Below, piece by piece: positions 1-7,300 of a stretch of DNA of 23,176 bases. Location: NCBI GenBank assembly GCA_035530195.1, contig DATKVG010000022.1, forward strand, positions 1 through 23,176, written 5' to 3'. The position numbers were made by a program, and so were the translations under genes. This stretch comes from JAPLKX01 sp035530195 (GTDB taxonomy: Bacteria > Hydrogenedentota > Hydrogenedentia > Hydrogenedentales > SLHB01). Every line of letters begins with the position of its first letter. Position 1 is the first letter of the stretch. The notes beneath the pieces are model-generated. The model had not been told where the DNA came from and did not search any database. It worked only from the letters and a program-made list of their open reading frames with translations.

Positions 1-277
1 CCATGATGCCGGTCGCGTCCATCTCGAACGGCCGGACGTAATCCGAGTATGACCCTCTGGCGACGCGCACCATCGAGTCCATCCCGCCCATTTTGGCGGT
101 TCTGACCTGGTTGTGCACGGATTGGAAATCAATCGGCCCGTGTTCCATACAAAGCCACACGCAGTGGATGCCGATGTAGCCCATAATTTCCACCACGTTC
201 GGATCCGTCAAATTCGTCTTCGCACACCACACCGCCTCACCGTTCCTCAGCTTCTTCAAGACCACGCTCTCATGCAT
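1..277 (-). CDS. HpcH/HpaI-type aldolase, C-terminus cut by window edge
   Basis: Only the first 92 residues are in the window. The family comprises metal-dependent class II aldolases that cleave 2-keto-3-deoxy acids to pyruvate plus an aldehyde in the cytoplasm. What shows this is the N-terminal half-barrel: a start MHESVVLKKLRNGE, a segment DPNVVEIMGYIG, the family-typical CMEHGPIDF (compare the EHG motif carrying the catalytic-site acid) and then MVRVAR, the usual position of the pyruvate-binding Arg. The ATG at 277 is preceded by GGAAGGAG with a 6-nt spacing, a strong ribosome site. It diverges from the aminotransferase operon with a gap of only 58-85 nt, so shared control is likely. The substrate (rhamnonate-, galactarate- or hydroxyhexenedioate-like) is not determinable from this fragment. 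The family call is firm; the exact activity is inference. Confidence 0.8.
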   Translation of the reverse strand, partial: MHESVVLKKLRNGEAVWCAKTNLTDPNVVEIMGYIGIHCVWLCMEHGPIDFQSVHNQVRTAKMGGMDSMVRVARGSYSDYVRPFEMDATGIM

Positions 278-335
278 TCAACGCTCCTTCCGTGCCGGCT
301 TGCTGAATTGTGCTTATTAGAAGCGATAAGGTACC
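278..335. promoter_or_regulatory. Short divergent intergenic region
   Basis: This gap separates the minus-strand aldolase from the plus-strand aminotransferase and must hold both promoters, or one of them inside a coding region. It contains the aldolase ribosome site (minus strand) and AAGG just before the ATG at 336. I see no convincing operator palindrome and no clear -35/-10 pair. Confidence 0.35.
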
Positions 336-1688
336 ATGCGTTCAACTTGTGGGACGGCAGCCATGAAAGAGCCGCGCGAACAGGGACAGAACATTTACGC
401 CCGTGCCAAACAGCGGATTCCGGGCGGCACGAATCTGCTGAGCAAGCGGCCGGAGATGTACGCGCCCGGATGCTGGCCCGCGTTCTACCGCGAGGCCCGC
501 GGCTGCGAAATCTGGGACGCCGACCACCGCCATTTCTATGATTTTGGCCACAACGCCGTCGGCTCTTGCCTTTTGGGTTACGCCCACCCCGATGTTTCCA
601 AGGCGGTGCAGGTCTGTCTGGAACAGGGCAGCATGTGCTCGCTCAATTCGGTCCTGGACGTGGCCCTGGCCGACCGCCTTTGCGAGATTCATCCGTGGGC
701 CGAGCAGGTCCGGCTGGTTCGCGGGGGCGGCGAGGGCTGCGCGGTTGCGGTTCGGATAGCGCGGGCGACGACGGGCCGGTCCGCCGTGGCCATCTGCGGG
801 TATCACGGCTGGCACGATTGGTACCTCGCCGCCAACCTCGGGGAGGACGACGCACTCCGCGGCCATCTCCTGCCCGGGCTCGACCCGGCGGGCGTCCCGC
901 AGGAGTTGCGCGGCACCGCGTACACGTTTGCCTATGACGACGTTGCGGCATTCGAGGCGATCATCGACGCGCACGGCGACCGGCTGGCGGCCGTCATCAT
1001 GGAGCCGTGCCGGTACCACGATCCGCAACCGGGCTTCCTCGAGCGTGTCCGCGGTCGTGCCCATGCGGCCGGCGCGATGTTCATTTTCGACGAAATCACG
1101 ATCGGCTGGCGGCGCTGTTATGGCGGAGCGCACCTGCGCCTGGGCGTCGAGCCGGACATGGCGGTGTTCGCCAAGGCGCTGGGCAACGGCCATCCTATCG
1201 GCGCCGTCATCGGGACCGCCGCCGCAATGGACGCCGCGCAAAAATCGTTTATCAGCAGCACGTACTGGACCGAAAGCGTCGGACCGGCGGCGGCGCTGGC
1301 CACGTTGCGCGTGATGCGCGACACCAATATAAGCGAGCACGTCGACCGCATCGGGGCGCTGGTTCAAGAGGTATGGAGAAAGAGCGCCCTGAAGCACGGG
1401 TTGCCGGTTCGCGTGCAGGATGGGTACGCCTGCCTGCCCCGAGTCGTCTTCGAGCATCAGCAGGCAAACGAGTTGCGGACGCTGTTCACACAACGGATGC
1501 TTCAACATGGTTTTCTCGCAACCGGGGCGTTTTATCCGACCCTGGCGCACAACGAGGAAATTGTCGGATCGTATGCCGAAGCAGTGGACACTGTTTTCCA
1601 AGAAATAGCAGCGGCCCTGGAGAAAAACGCGGTCAGTGAGGCTCTTTCGGGCCCGCCGGCCCACCAGGGTTTTCAGCGATTGCTTTAG
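336..1688 (+). CDS. Class III aminotransferase, glutamate-1-semialdehyde aminomutase-like
   Basis: A PLP-dependent fold-type I aminotransferase or aminomutase, cytoplasmic. Numbering from the ATG at 336 (450 aa): an N-terminal segment with IPGGTNLLSKRPEM around 28-41, typical of this subgroup; the PLP-phosphate region near RGGGEG at 129-134; FDE at 251-253 with the Asp that contacts the PLP ring nitrogen; and FAKALGNGHPIGA with Lys280 as the Schiff-base lysine. The length fits the subgroup (about 430-450 aa). The start is uncertain: ATG 336 has AAGG upstream, while ATG 363 (MKEPREQGQN, 441 aa) better matches where homologues begin. It heads a run with an SDR, a symporter and an aldo/keto reductase, so it more likely transaminates or shifts the amino group of a sugar acid than serves haem synthesis. 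Related proteins also sit in surface-polysaccharide clusters. The family is secure; the substrate is unknown. Confidence 0.88.
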   Translation: MRSTCGTAAMKEPREQGQNIYARAKQRIPGGTNLLSKRPEMYAPGCWPAFYREARGCEIWDADHRHFYDFGHNAVGSCLLGYAHPDVSKAVQVCLEQGSMCSLNSVLDVALADRLCEIHPWAEQVRLVRGGGEGCAVAVRIARATTGRSAVAICGYHGWHDWYLAANLGEDDALRGHLLPGLDPAGVPQELRGTAYTFAYDDVAAFEAIIDAHGDRLAAVIMEPCRYHDPQPGFLERVRGRAHAAGAMFIFDEITIGWRRCYGGAHLRLGVEPDMAVFAKALGNGHPIGAVIGTAAAMDAAQKSFISSTYWTESVGPAAALATLRVMRDTNISEHVDRIGALVQEVWRKSALKHGLPVRVQDGYACLPRVVFEHQQANELRTLFTQRMLQHGFLATGAFYPTLAHNEEIVGSYAEAVDTVFQEIAAALEKNAVSEALSGPPAHQGFQRLL

Positions 1689-1713
1689 TCTCAGACGTGT
1701 TGGAGGAATGATC

Positions 1714-2499
1714 ATGCCCGTTCTAGACCTGTTTTCACTGGAAGGCAAAAGCGCGCTCGTGACGGGCGGCGCGGGCCTGTACGGGCGGCAGATCGTTCGC
1801 GCAATCGCCGAAGCGGGCGCCGAAACCTGCATCGCCTCGCGCAATATCGAGGCCCTCGAAATGTTTGCGGGCGAATTGCGCCGCGACGGCCTACCGGTCA
1901 CCGCCATGCAGTACGATCAGGGGGACGACGCCTCGATATTGATGCTGCGCGACGCCTTTCTCGGCCGCCACGGCAAAATCGATGTGCTCGTCAACAACGC
2001 CGTCGCACGACCCATGAAAGACGGGTTCTATAGCGCCGCAGAAACGTTCGACGAGAGCATGCGCGTCAACGCCACCGGCCTGTTCATCATCACGCGCGCG
2101 TTCGGCGACTCGATGGCGGAAGCCGGCTCAGGGTCCATCATCAACATCGGATCGATTCAAGGGATGATCGGGCCTGACCCGCCCATCTACCGCGGCACCA
2201 CCATGCACGCATGGGCGCCCGACTATTTCTTCCACAAAGGCGGCATGATCAACTTCACCCGGTTTATCGCCAGCTATTACGGCCCCCGCGGCGTGCGGTG
2301 CAACTGCCTGTCGCCGGGCGGATTTCAAACCCCCGAACACCCGGAGCCGTTCGTGAGGCAGTACAGCGAGCGCACGTTCCTCGGCCGCCTCGCCAACGAC
2401 ACCGACCTCATGGGCGCCGTCGTCTTTCTGGCGAGCGACGCGGCCCGTTACGTAACAGGCATCAACTTGCCCGTGGATGGAGGCTACACGGCGAAATGA
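1714..2499 (+). CDS. Short-chain dehydrogenase/reductase (SDR)
   Basis: A 261-residue classical SDR, an NAD(P)-dependent oxidoreductase acting on hydroxyl or keto groups in the cytoplasm. The Rossmann glycine motif is TGGAGLYG at 17-24, followed by NNA at 94-96 and the catalytic tetrad Asn119, Ser147, Tyr171 and Lys175 (YFFHK). Ser and Tyr lie 24 residues apart, instead of the usual 12-14, because of an insert holding the DPPIYRGTTMHAW segment; I believe this occurs in one SDR subgroup. The ATG at 1714 is chosen because GGAGG at 1702-1706 lies 7 nt upstream; the ATG at 1708 would be too close, and longer in-frame starts have no ribosome site. It starts 25 nt after the aminotransferase stop and is probably co-transcribed with it. 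Likely role: oxidation or reduction of the same sugar-acid intermediate, gluconate 5-dehydrogenase-like, by inference. Confidence 0.9.
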   Translation: MPVLDLFSLEGKSALVTGGAGLYGRQIVRAIAEAGAETCIASRNIEALEMFAGELRRDGLPVTAMQYDQGDDASILMLRDAFLGRHGKIDVLVNNAVARPMKDGFYSAAETFDESMRVNATGLFIITRAFGDSMAEAGSGSIINIGSIQGMIGPDPPIYRGTTMHAWAPDYFFHKGGMINFTRFIASYYGPRGVRCNCLSPGGFQTPEHPEPFVRQYSERTFLGRLANDTDLMGAVVFLASDAARYVTGINLPVDGGYTAK

Positions 2500-2508
2500 A
2501 TTCATTAC

Positions 2509-2543
2509 GGATTTCGGATTGCGGATTACAGATTGCGGATTAG
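2509..2543. repeat. Five tandem 7-nt units, GGATTNC type
   Basis: The units read GGATTTC, GGATTGC, GGATTAC, AGATTGC and GGATTAG without gaps. They fill most of the 56-bp space between the SDR and the symporter. The last unit runs into AGGA and may supply part of the symporter ribosome site. Similar runs are common between genes in several GC-rich environmental phyla; the function is unknown. Confidence 0.75.
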
Positions 2544-2555
2544 GAACGGAATGTT

Positions 2556-4061
2556 ATGACACTGTTGGATTGGATCGTAATCTGTTGTTACTTCACCGGC
2601 ATGATGGCCGTGGGCTGGTACTACGCGCTGCGAACGCGGACACGCGAGGATTACCTCCTCGGCGGCCGCACCATGCCCTCGTCGACCGTCGGCATCTCGA
2701 TGTTTGCGTCGATGATGAGCACGCTGACGTACCTGGCGGTGCCCGGCGAAATGATCCAGCACGGCCCCATGATTGCCGGGCAATACCTGAGCTATCCGTT
2801 CTCGTTTCTCGTCACGGGGTTTCTGGTCATACCCTTCATCATGCGATTGAAGATCACCAGCGCGTATGAACTGCTCGAACAGCGGCTTGGCCTGAGCGTG
2901 CGGATGCTGGGCTCGACGTTTTTTCTGTCGCTCCGTCTGCTTTGGATGTCGGTGATCATTTACGCCACCGGCACCAAGGTGCTGATCCCGCTGCTGGGCT
3001 GGCCCGTGTCGACCACGCCGTACGTTTGCGCGGCGCTGGGTTTCATCACGGTGGCCTATACCAGCATGGGCGGCCTGCGCGCCGTCGTCATGACGGACGT
3101 GGTCCAGACGATGATCCTGTTCGGCGGCGCCGGGCTGACGCTGGCGCTGGTCACGCTCAAGATGGGCGGCATCAGCGAGTGGTGGCCGCACCAGTGGTCG
3201 CCGCAGTGGGATGAGTTCAAGGTTGTTTTCGACCCGAACGCACGCCTCACCATTATGGGCGCCATCACCGCGAGTTTCTGCTGGCACGTGAGTACTGCCG
3301 GCTCGGATCAGATGGCCATCCAGCGGTACCTGGCCACGCCCAGCCTCCGGACGGCCCGCCGCGTCGTCGGCGTCTACTTAATCGCCGACGTGTGCGTGGG
3401 TCTGTTCCTCGCCACGATGGGCCTCGCCCTGTTCGCATTCTTTACGAAAAACCCCAACATGCTCCCCCCGGGGCAGACTGTTCAGACCAACGCCGACACG
3501 CTGTTCCCGCGCTTCATCGTGACCATGCTGCCGCCGGGCATCACGGGGCTCGTGATCGCGGGCCTGCTCGCGGCGGCGATGTCCAGCCTGTCCTCGGGCG
3601 TGAATTCGGCGTCGTCCGTCATCGCGGTGGACTTTATTGATCGGTTTCGTCGCAGCGGCCCGCTCACCGAGCAGCAAAACCTCCGGCGGACCAAGCGGAT
3701 CTCATGGACCATCGGCGTGGTGGTGGTGGCATTGAGTATTGGCGTCAGCCAGGTTGGCGGCAACCTGCTGGAAACCTGCCACAAAGTCGTCAACCTGCTT
3801 ACGGCACCGCTGTTCGTGCTATTTTTCATGGCGTTCTTTGTGCCGTGGGCGACCTCGGCCGGCGCGTTTACGGCGGGCATCGCCAGCGCGGTTGTGGCCA
3901 TCGGCGTCGGCCACTTGGACTGGTTTGGCCTCAGCTTCGTCTGGATTCTGCCGTCGGCGCTCGTAACAGGCATCATCGTAGGACCGATAGTAAGCCTGCT
4001 GCCGCTGGGCCGGCGGCGTAGAAAAGCCCCGGAGGCGCGCGCCAATGACGCTGCCGAATGA
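2556..4061 (+). CDS. Sodium/solute symporter (SSS family)
   Basis: A 501-residue inner-membrane permease with about 13 hydrophobic segments, the usual size for the family. It would couple solute uptake to the Na+ gradient. Family marks are the N-terminal YYALRTRTREDYLLGGR (the segment after helix 1), MFASMMSTLTYLAVPGE in helix 2, SDQMAIQRYLATPSLRTARR between helices, and GLLAAAMSSLSSGVNSASS in helix 9, where the Ser pair contributes to a Na+ site. The tail is basic then polar (GRRRRKAP). The ATG at 2556 follows CGGAATGTT; AGGA at 2542-2545 is a distant ribosome site. A two-codon frame (ATG TTA TGA, 2551-2559) overlaps the start, perhaps incidentally. The end overlaps the next gene by 17 nt, so translation is coupled. 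The context points to import of the small carboxylate or sugar handled by this operon. Confidence 0.93.
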   Translation: MTLLDWIVICCYFTGMMAVGWYYALRTRTREDYLLGGRTMPSSTVGISMFASMMSTLTYLAVPGEMIQHGPMIAGQYLSYPFSFLVTGFLVIPFIMRLKITSAYELLEQRLGLSVRMLGSTFFLSLRLLWMSVIIYATGTKVLIPLLGWPVSTTPYVCAALGFITVAYTSMGGLRAVVMTDVVQTMILFGGAGLTLALVTLKMGGISEWWPHQWSPQWDEFKVVFDPNARLTIMGAITASFCWHVSTAGSDQMAIQRYLATPSLRTARRVVGVYLIADVCVGLFLATMGLALFAFFTKNPNMLPPGQTVQTNADTLFPRFIVTMLPPGITGLVIAGLLAAAMSSLSSGVNSASSVIAVDFIDRFRRSGPLTEQQNLRRTKRISWTIGVVVVALSIGVSQVGGNLLETCHKVVNLLTAPLFVLFFMAFFVPWATSAGAFTAGIASAVVAIGVGHLDWFGLSFVWILPSALVTGIIVGPIVSLLPLGRRRRKAPEARANDAAE

Positions 4062-4971
4062 CCTGCCCGAGATCGCCTGGCACGGCGAGCGCGTGTCGCG
4101 CATCATTTTGGGCACGGTGCAATTGGGCATGGACTACGGCGTCGCCAATGTGCATGGCCAGCCTGATCCCGCACGGGCGCGCGAGATCGTCCAGGCCGCG
4201 TGGGAGGCCGGCATCCGCCATTTCGACACCGCCCAGGCGTACGGCACAAGCGAAGCCGCATTGGGCCGCGCGTTGCGCGAACTGGGTATCGCCGGCGAAG
4301 CGCGCGTGGCATCCAAACTGGCCCTGCCGCGAGATCCCGCCGAAGTGCGGGCGTCTGTGGAGACAACGTTCGAGCGGTTGGGCGTCGAGCGGCTGTGGTG
4401 CATGATGTTTCATTACCCGCGGTACCTCCATGAATGGGAGGGGCCGCTCGGCGAAATGCTCGAAGAGTACCGCCGCGCCCGAAAGTTCGAGCACCTCGGC
4501 GTGTCGCTGTCGCCGCTCGATGACGCACCTCGCTGTCTCGCCCACCCTGCCATCGAGGTGCTCCAACTGCCCTGCAACGCGTGGGACCGGCGTCCCGTGC
4601 GCCTCGGCATCATCGAAGCCGCGCAAAACAACGGCCAACTGTGCTGCGTGCGGAGCATCTACCTCCAAGGCCTGCTTACGATGTCGCCGGAAGCTGTCGC
4701 CGCGCGGTTGCCCGCCGCATACAAAGCCGCCCGCGCCTGGCACACGTTTGCCGCGGAGAAAAACATGTCGCCGAAGGAACTTGCGGTCCGGTTCGCAATG
4801 ACGGTCGCCGCACCGCTCGTGATCGGCGCAGAAACGCCCGAGCAAATAAGCGAAACCGTCGCCCTGGCGCACCACGGCCCGCTGCCGCCTGAAACCATTG
4901 AAAAACTTTCAACGGCAATAGACCCATTAGTGACTGATGAGATTCTCGAACCCTGGAGATGGCCACAATAG
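4045..4971 (+). CDS. Aldo/keto reductase
   Basis: A 308-residue NADPH-dependent (by family) aldo/keto reductase with a TIM-barrel fold, cytoplasmic. The catalytic tetrad is complete: Asp61 in FDTAQAYG, Tyr66, Lys91 in ASKLALP and His123 in MFHYP. The N-terminus holds the usual LGTVQLGMDYG, and the C-terminal cofactor region is around VIGAETPEQISETV. The ATG at 4045 lies inside the end of the symporter gene (17-nt overlap) with GGAGG at 4031-4035 upstream. It is the last gene of the run; a large inverted repeat follows directly. It probably reduces or oxidises the sugar substrate or the aldehyde released by the neighbouring aldolase (inference). The subgroup is the one with DTAxxYG and short loops, often annotated as D-threo-aldose dehydrogenase-like, but I would not assign a specific name. 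Confidence 0.9.
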   Translation: MTLPNDLPEIAWHGERVSRIILGTVQLGMDYGVANVHGQPDPARAREIVQAAWEAGIRHFDTAQAYGTSEAALGRALRELGIAGEARVASKLALPRDPAEVRASVETTFERLGVERLWCMMFHYPRYLHEWEGPLGEMLEEYRRARKFEHLGVSLSPLDDAPRCLAHPAIEVLQLPCNAWDRRPVRLGIIEAAQNNGQLCCVRSIYLQGLLTMSPEAVAARLPAAYKAARAWHTFAAEKNMSPKELAVRFAMTVAAPLVIGAETPEQISETVALAHHGPLPPETIEKLSTAIDPLVTDEILEPWRWPQ

Positions 4972-4982
4972 AATGCCGGCCA

Positions 4983-5062
4983 ATTTGGAGTGCGGCAGCT
5001 TGCTGCCACTTTCTACTGAACGCTTGCCATCCAAAGCGGCAGCAAGCTGCCGCACTCCAAAT
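4983..5062. repeat. Nested palindromic repeat, 30-bp arms
   Basis: The left arm 4983-5012 and right arm 5033-5062 are reverse complements with one mismatch, around a 20-nt loop. Each arm itself contains the perfect palindrome GGCAGCTTGCTGCC, so two small hairpins nest inside one large one. It lies 12 nt after the aldo/keto reductase stop and may act as a transcript end or mRNA stabiliser; no U-tract follows. It has the look of a REP-like element and recalls the element at 23005-23059. Confidence 0.9.
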
Positions 5063-5181
5063 GGCGCCATTATTACAGTAAACAGCTTTGCGCGAAGGAC
5101 TGACTTCGGCGAAGTCGGGCCAGCGTGTTGCATGGGATTCCTGCAGGTCCTATGATGCGGGAAACTCGGGGAGGTACGCAC

Positions 5182-7209
5182 ATGGGCCGCTTGGGACTGA
5201 TCGCTGTTGCGTTGGCTGTGGCGCTGCCGCTGGTGGCGGAAGAGCCGTTCGACTATTTCGACAATTCGTGGAGCGTGATTGGGCTGAAGGATTATGCGCG
5301 GGGTACGCGGATCACGCCGGATAACAAGCTGATGATCGGTACGTCGGTCGGCACCGGCGAGAAGGAGGCGGAGAAGGCGTCGGTGCAGATCCGGTTTGGC
5401 CGCAACCTCGAGTTGTTAAGCCGGAAACAGACAAAAACGCTCATGGACGGTTGGCTGCCGGTGGTCCTGTTGACGGCGGAAGACGGGCCGGTCCGGTACG
5501 AGTTTACGTTCTGGGCAACGCCGCTGCCGTCGGTGAAAGATTGGGAGAAGGCGTTTGACGAGCCGACGGAAGGCGAGAATTTTCTGAACTGGTTCCTTTT
5601 GCGGATTACGAACACGGGAGATGCGCTCGCCACAGCCAAACTATCCATCGAACAGACGGGACCGTATGAGAAAGAGAAGCACCCGGTTCCAAGCCTGGCG
5701 GAGCCGTCGATCTTCACTACGCAGGTGGAGAAACTCCATCCTGTGGAAGTTGGGAGTCCGATCCCATGGGAGCCGGTCGAAGGAGTCAAGTTCACGGGGG
5801 ACGATCGCGGGGTTTGGCTCGAGCGGACGGTGGCGTATTGGCGCAGCGTAATGGCGGATGCGGCGTTGATTTCGGTGCCGTGCGAGAAGGCGACGCAGGC
5901 ATACAAGGCGGCGCACATTTGCCAGCTTATTGCGAGCGATCACGGGGAACTGCACGGCGGCGAAGGCTTCTACGACGAGTTCTACATTCGCGACGGGGCG
6001 TACCAGGTGATGGAACTCGAGGAGGCGGGGTTGTGGGAACCCGCGCGCAACGCGATCGAGGTCTATACCAAACACCAGCGTGATGACGGGCGGTTCGAGT
6101 CGCAGAAGAACCAGTTTGACGCGAACGGCCAGGCGTTGTGGGCGCTGTGGCAATACTACCAGATCACCGGCGACCGGGCGTGGCTCGATCGGGTGTATCC
6201 GCAGATGCAGAAAGCGTGCGAGTGGATCGCGCAGGCGCGGAAAACCAACCCGCCGGACGGGCCGTTCGCCGGGCTTCTTCCCAACGCGCCGGCCGACGGC
6301 GAATCCTTGTGGGATGGAAAGCATCACGCCGTCGGATACGACTTCTGGAACTTGCGCGGCGTGCTGTGCACCGCCGACGCCGCCAAAACGCTCGGCAAAC
6401 CGGACGAAGCGGATCGGTGGATGAAGGAAGCGGCCGACTACCGGCAGGCGATAGACGCGGCGTGGCAGCGCGTGGGTCTCCCCCACTTCCCGCCAAGCTG
6501 GGAGAAGGACGGGACGCATTGGGGCGACACGGAGACGTTGTGGCCGACGCCGATCTTTGCGATGGACGATGCGCGGGTCGGGGCGCTGATAGACGAGGTG
6601 CGGACGCGGCATCTGGGCGGGTTTGTCGAGGGGACGATCCGGTGGACAAGCGGCAAAGGCGAACCGGCGATTCATCCGTACATGTCGGCGTACACGACGA
6701 TGGCGTCGCTGGCACGAGGTGAAGACGAGAAGGTGGTCGAGGAGTTTTACTGGTACCTGCTGCACTCGACGGCGACGCACGCGTTTCCCGAAGGCATCTT
6801 TTACAAGCGGCGGTTTGCGTGGAGCAACACGATCCCCCACGTCACGGGCGCGTCAAACTACGCGCTGCTGTTCCGTCACATGCTGATCCACGAGCAGGGC
6901 GACGAACTCCATTTGCTGAGCGCGGTGCCGGACTGGTGGCTGGATGAGGGCAATGCGATCAAGGTCGAGAAAGCGCCAACACATTTTGGGGTGATCGGGT
7001 TTGAAGTTCAGGGAACGCCGGGGGGAGTTCGGCTGAAATTCGAGCCGTCATGGCGCGAAGCCCCGAAAAAAGTCGTGCTCCACCTGCCCAAATCGCGCCC
7101 GCTCGAGAATCCCGGAGCGGTGGAAGTGGTCACGCGGCCAGATCAAAAGGTCCGCTGGGATTTTGAGACGGTTGTAGCGCGGTACAGGGAGATGCAAAGG
7201 CAGAAATAA
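5182..7209 (+). CDS. Secreted six-hairpin glycosidase-like protein
   Basis: A 675-residue exported protein. The start ATG 5182 has GGAGG 7 nt upstream and gives a clean signal peptide (MGRLGLIAVALAVALPLVA, cleavage before EEPF). Residues about 20-230 look like a beta-sandwich. Residues about 240-600 look like an (alpha/alpha)6 toroid: GFYDEFYIRDGAYQVMEL at 262-279, DGRFESQ..FDANGQALWALWQYY near 300-325, then paired helices with Trp/Tyr-rich turns. A short beta domain closes the chain (KVRWDFETVVARY). This is the architecture of the six-hairpin glycosidase superfamily (GH15/GH63/GH78-like and glycogen-debranching types). Asp/Glu residues in YDEFYIRD are candidate active-site acids. The exact family and substrate are not recognised. 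The downstream sulfatase suggests work on a sulfated or complex glycan outside the cytoplasm. A fossil of its C-terminus occurs at 8913-8954. Confidence 0.75.
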   Translation: MGRLGLIAVALAVALPLVAEEPFDYFDNSWSVIGLKDYARGTRITPDNKLMIGTSVGTGEKEAEKASVQIRFGRNLELLSRKQTKTLMDGWLPVVLLTAEDGPVRYEFTFWATPLPSVKDWEKAFDEPTEGENFLNWFLLRITNTGDALATAKLSIEQTGPYEKEKHPVPSLAEPSIFTTQVEKLHPVEVGSPIPWEPVEGVKFTGDDRGVWLERTVAYWRSVMADAALISVPCEKATQAYKAAHICQLIASDHGELHGGEGFYDEFYIRDGAYQVMELEEAGLWEPARNAIEVYTKHQRDDGRFESQKNQFDANGQALWALWQYYQITGDRAWLDRVYPQMQKACEWIAQARKTNPPDGPFAGLLPNAPADGESLWDGKHHAVGYDFWNLRGVLCTADAAKTLGKPDEADRWMKEAADYRQAIDAAWQRVGLPHFPPSWEKDGTHWGDTETLWPTPIFAMDDARVGALIDEVRTRHLGGFVEGTIRWTSGKGEPAIHPYMSAYTTMASLARGEDEKVVEEFYWYLLHSTATHAFPEGIFYKRRFAWSNTIPHVTGASNYALLFRHMLIHEQGDELHLLSAVPDWWLDEGNAIKVEKAPTHFGVIGFEVQGTPGGVRLKFEPSWREAPKKVVLHLPKSRPLENPGAVEVVTRPDQKVRWDFETVVARYREMQRQK

Positions 7210-7223
7210 TAGGACGTAGCACA

Positions 7224-7262
7224 TATAGGACCTATAGGACGTATAGCAGGCGGGACGCCTGC
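7224..7262. repeat. TATAGGAC-type tandem repeat plus GC hairpin
   Basis: TATAGGACC-like units occur at 7224-7246, each junction making the palindrome CCTATAGG. They run straight into a perfect hairpin, GCAGGCG-GGA-CGCCTGC (7246-7262). No U-tract follows. A diverged copy of the whole block lies at 8961-9021 after the sulfatase gene. Confidence 0.8.
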
Positions 7263-7300
7263 GCTACAGTGCGGGCGGCCATACAACCTTGCGAGGGCGA

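Noticed and set aside
342..1907. A 521-codon open frame on the minus strand, antisense to the aminotransferase
   Set aside because: It is a product of high GC codon bias: it mirrors the third-position pattern of the plus-strand gene, crosses two plus-strand genes, and its product resembles no protein family.
2509..2543. Short tandem repeat as a CRISPR fragment
   Set aside because: Units are 7 nt with no spacers.
5641..6840. A 399-codon minus-strand frame inside the secreted glycosidase-like gene
   Set aside because: Arg- and Pro-rich product without domain marks; the plus-strand protein has a signal peptide, a ribosome site and fold motifs.
7246..7262. GC-rich hairpin after the glycosidase-like gene as a Rho-independent terminator
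   Set aside because: The stem is perfect but no U-tract follows and the block recurs as a repeat, so it is better listed as a repeat.
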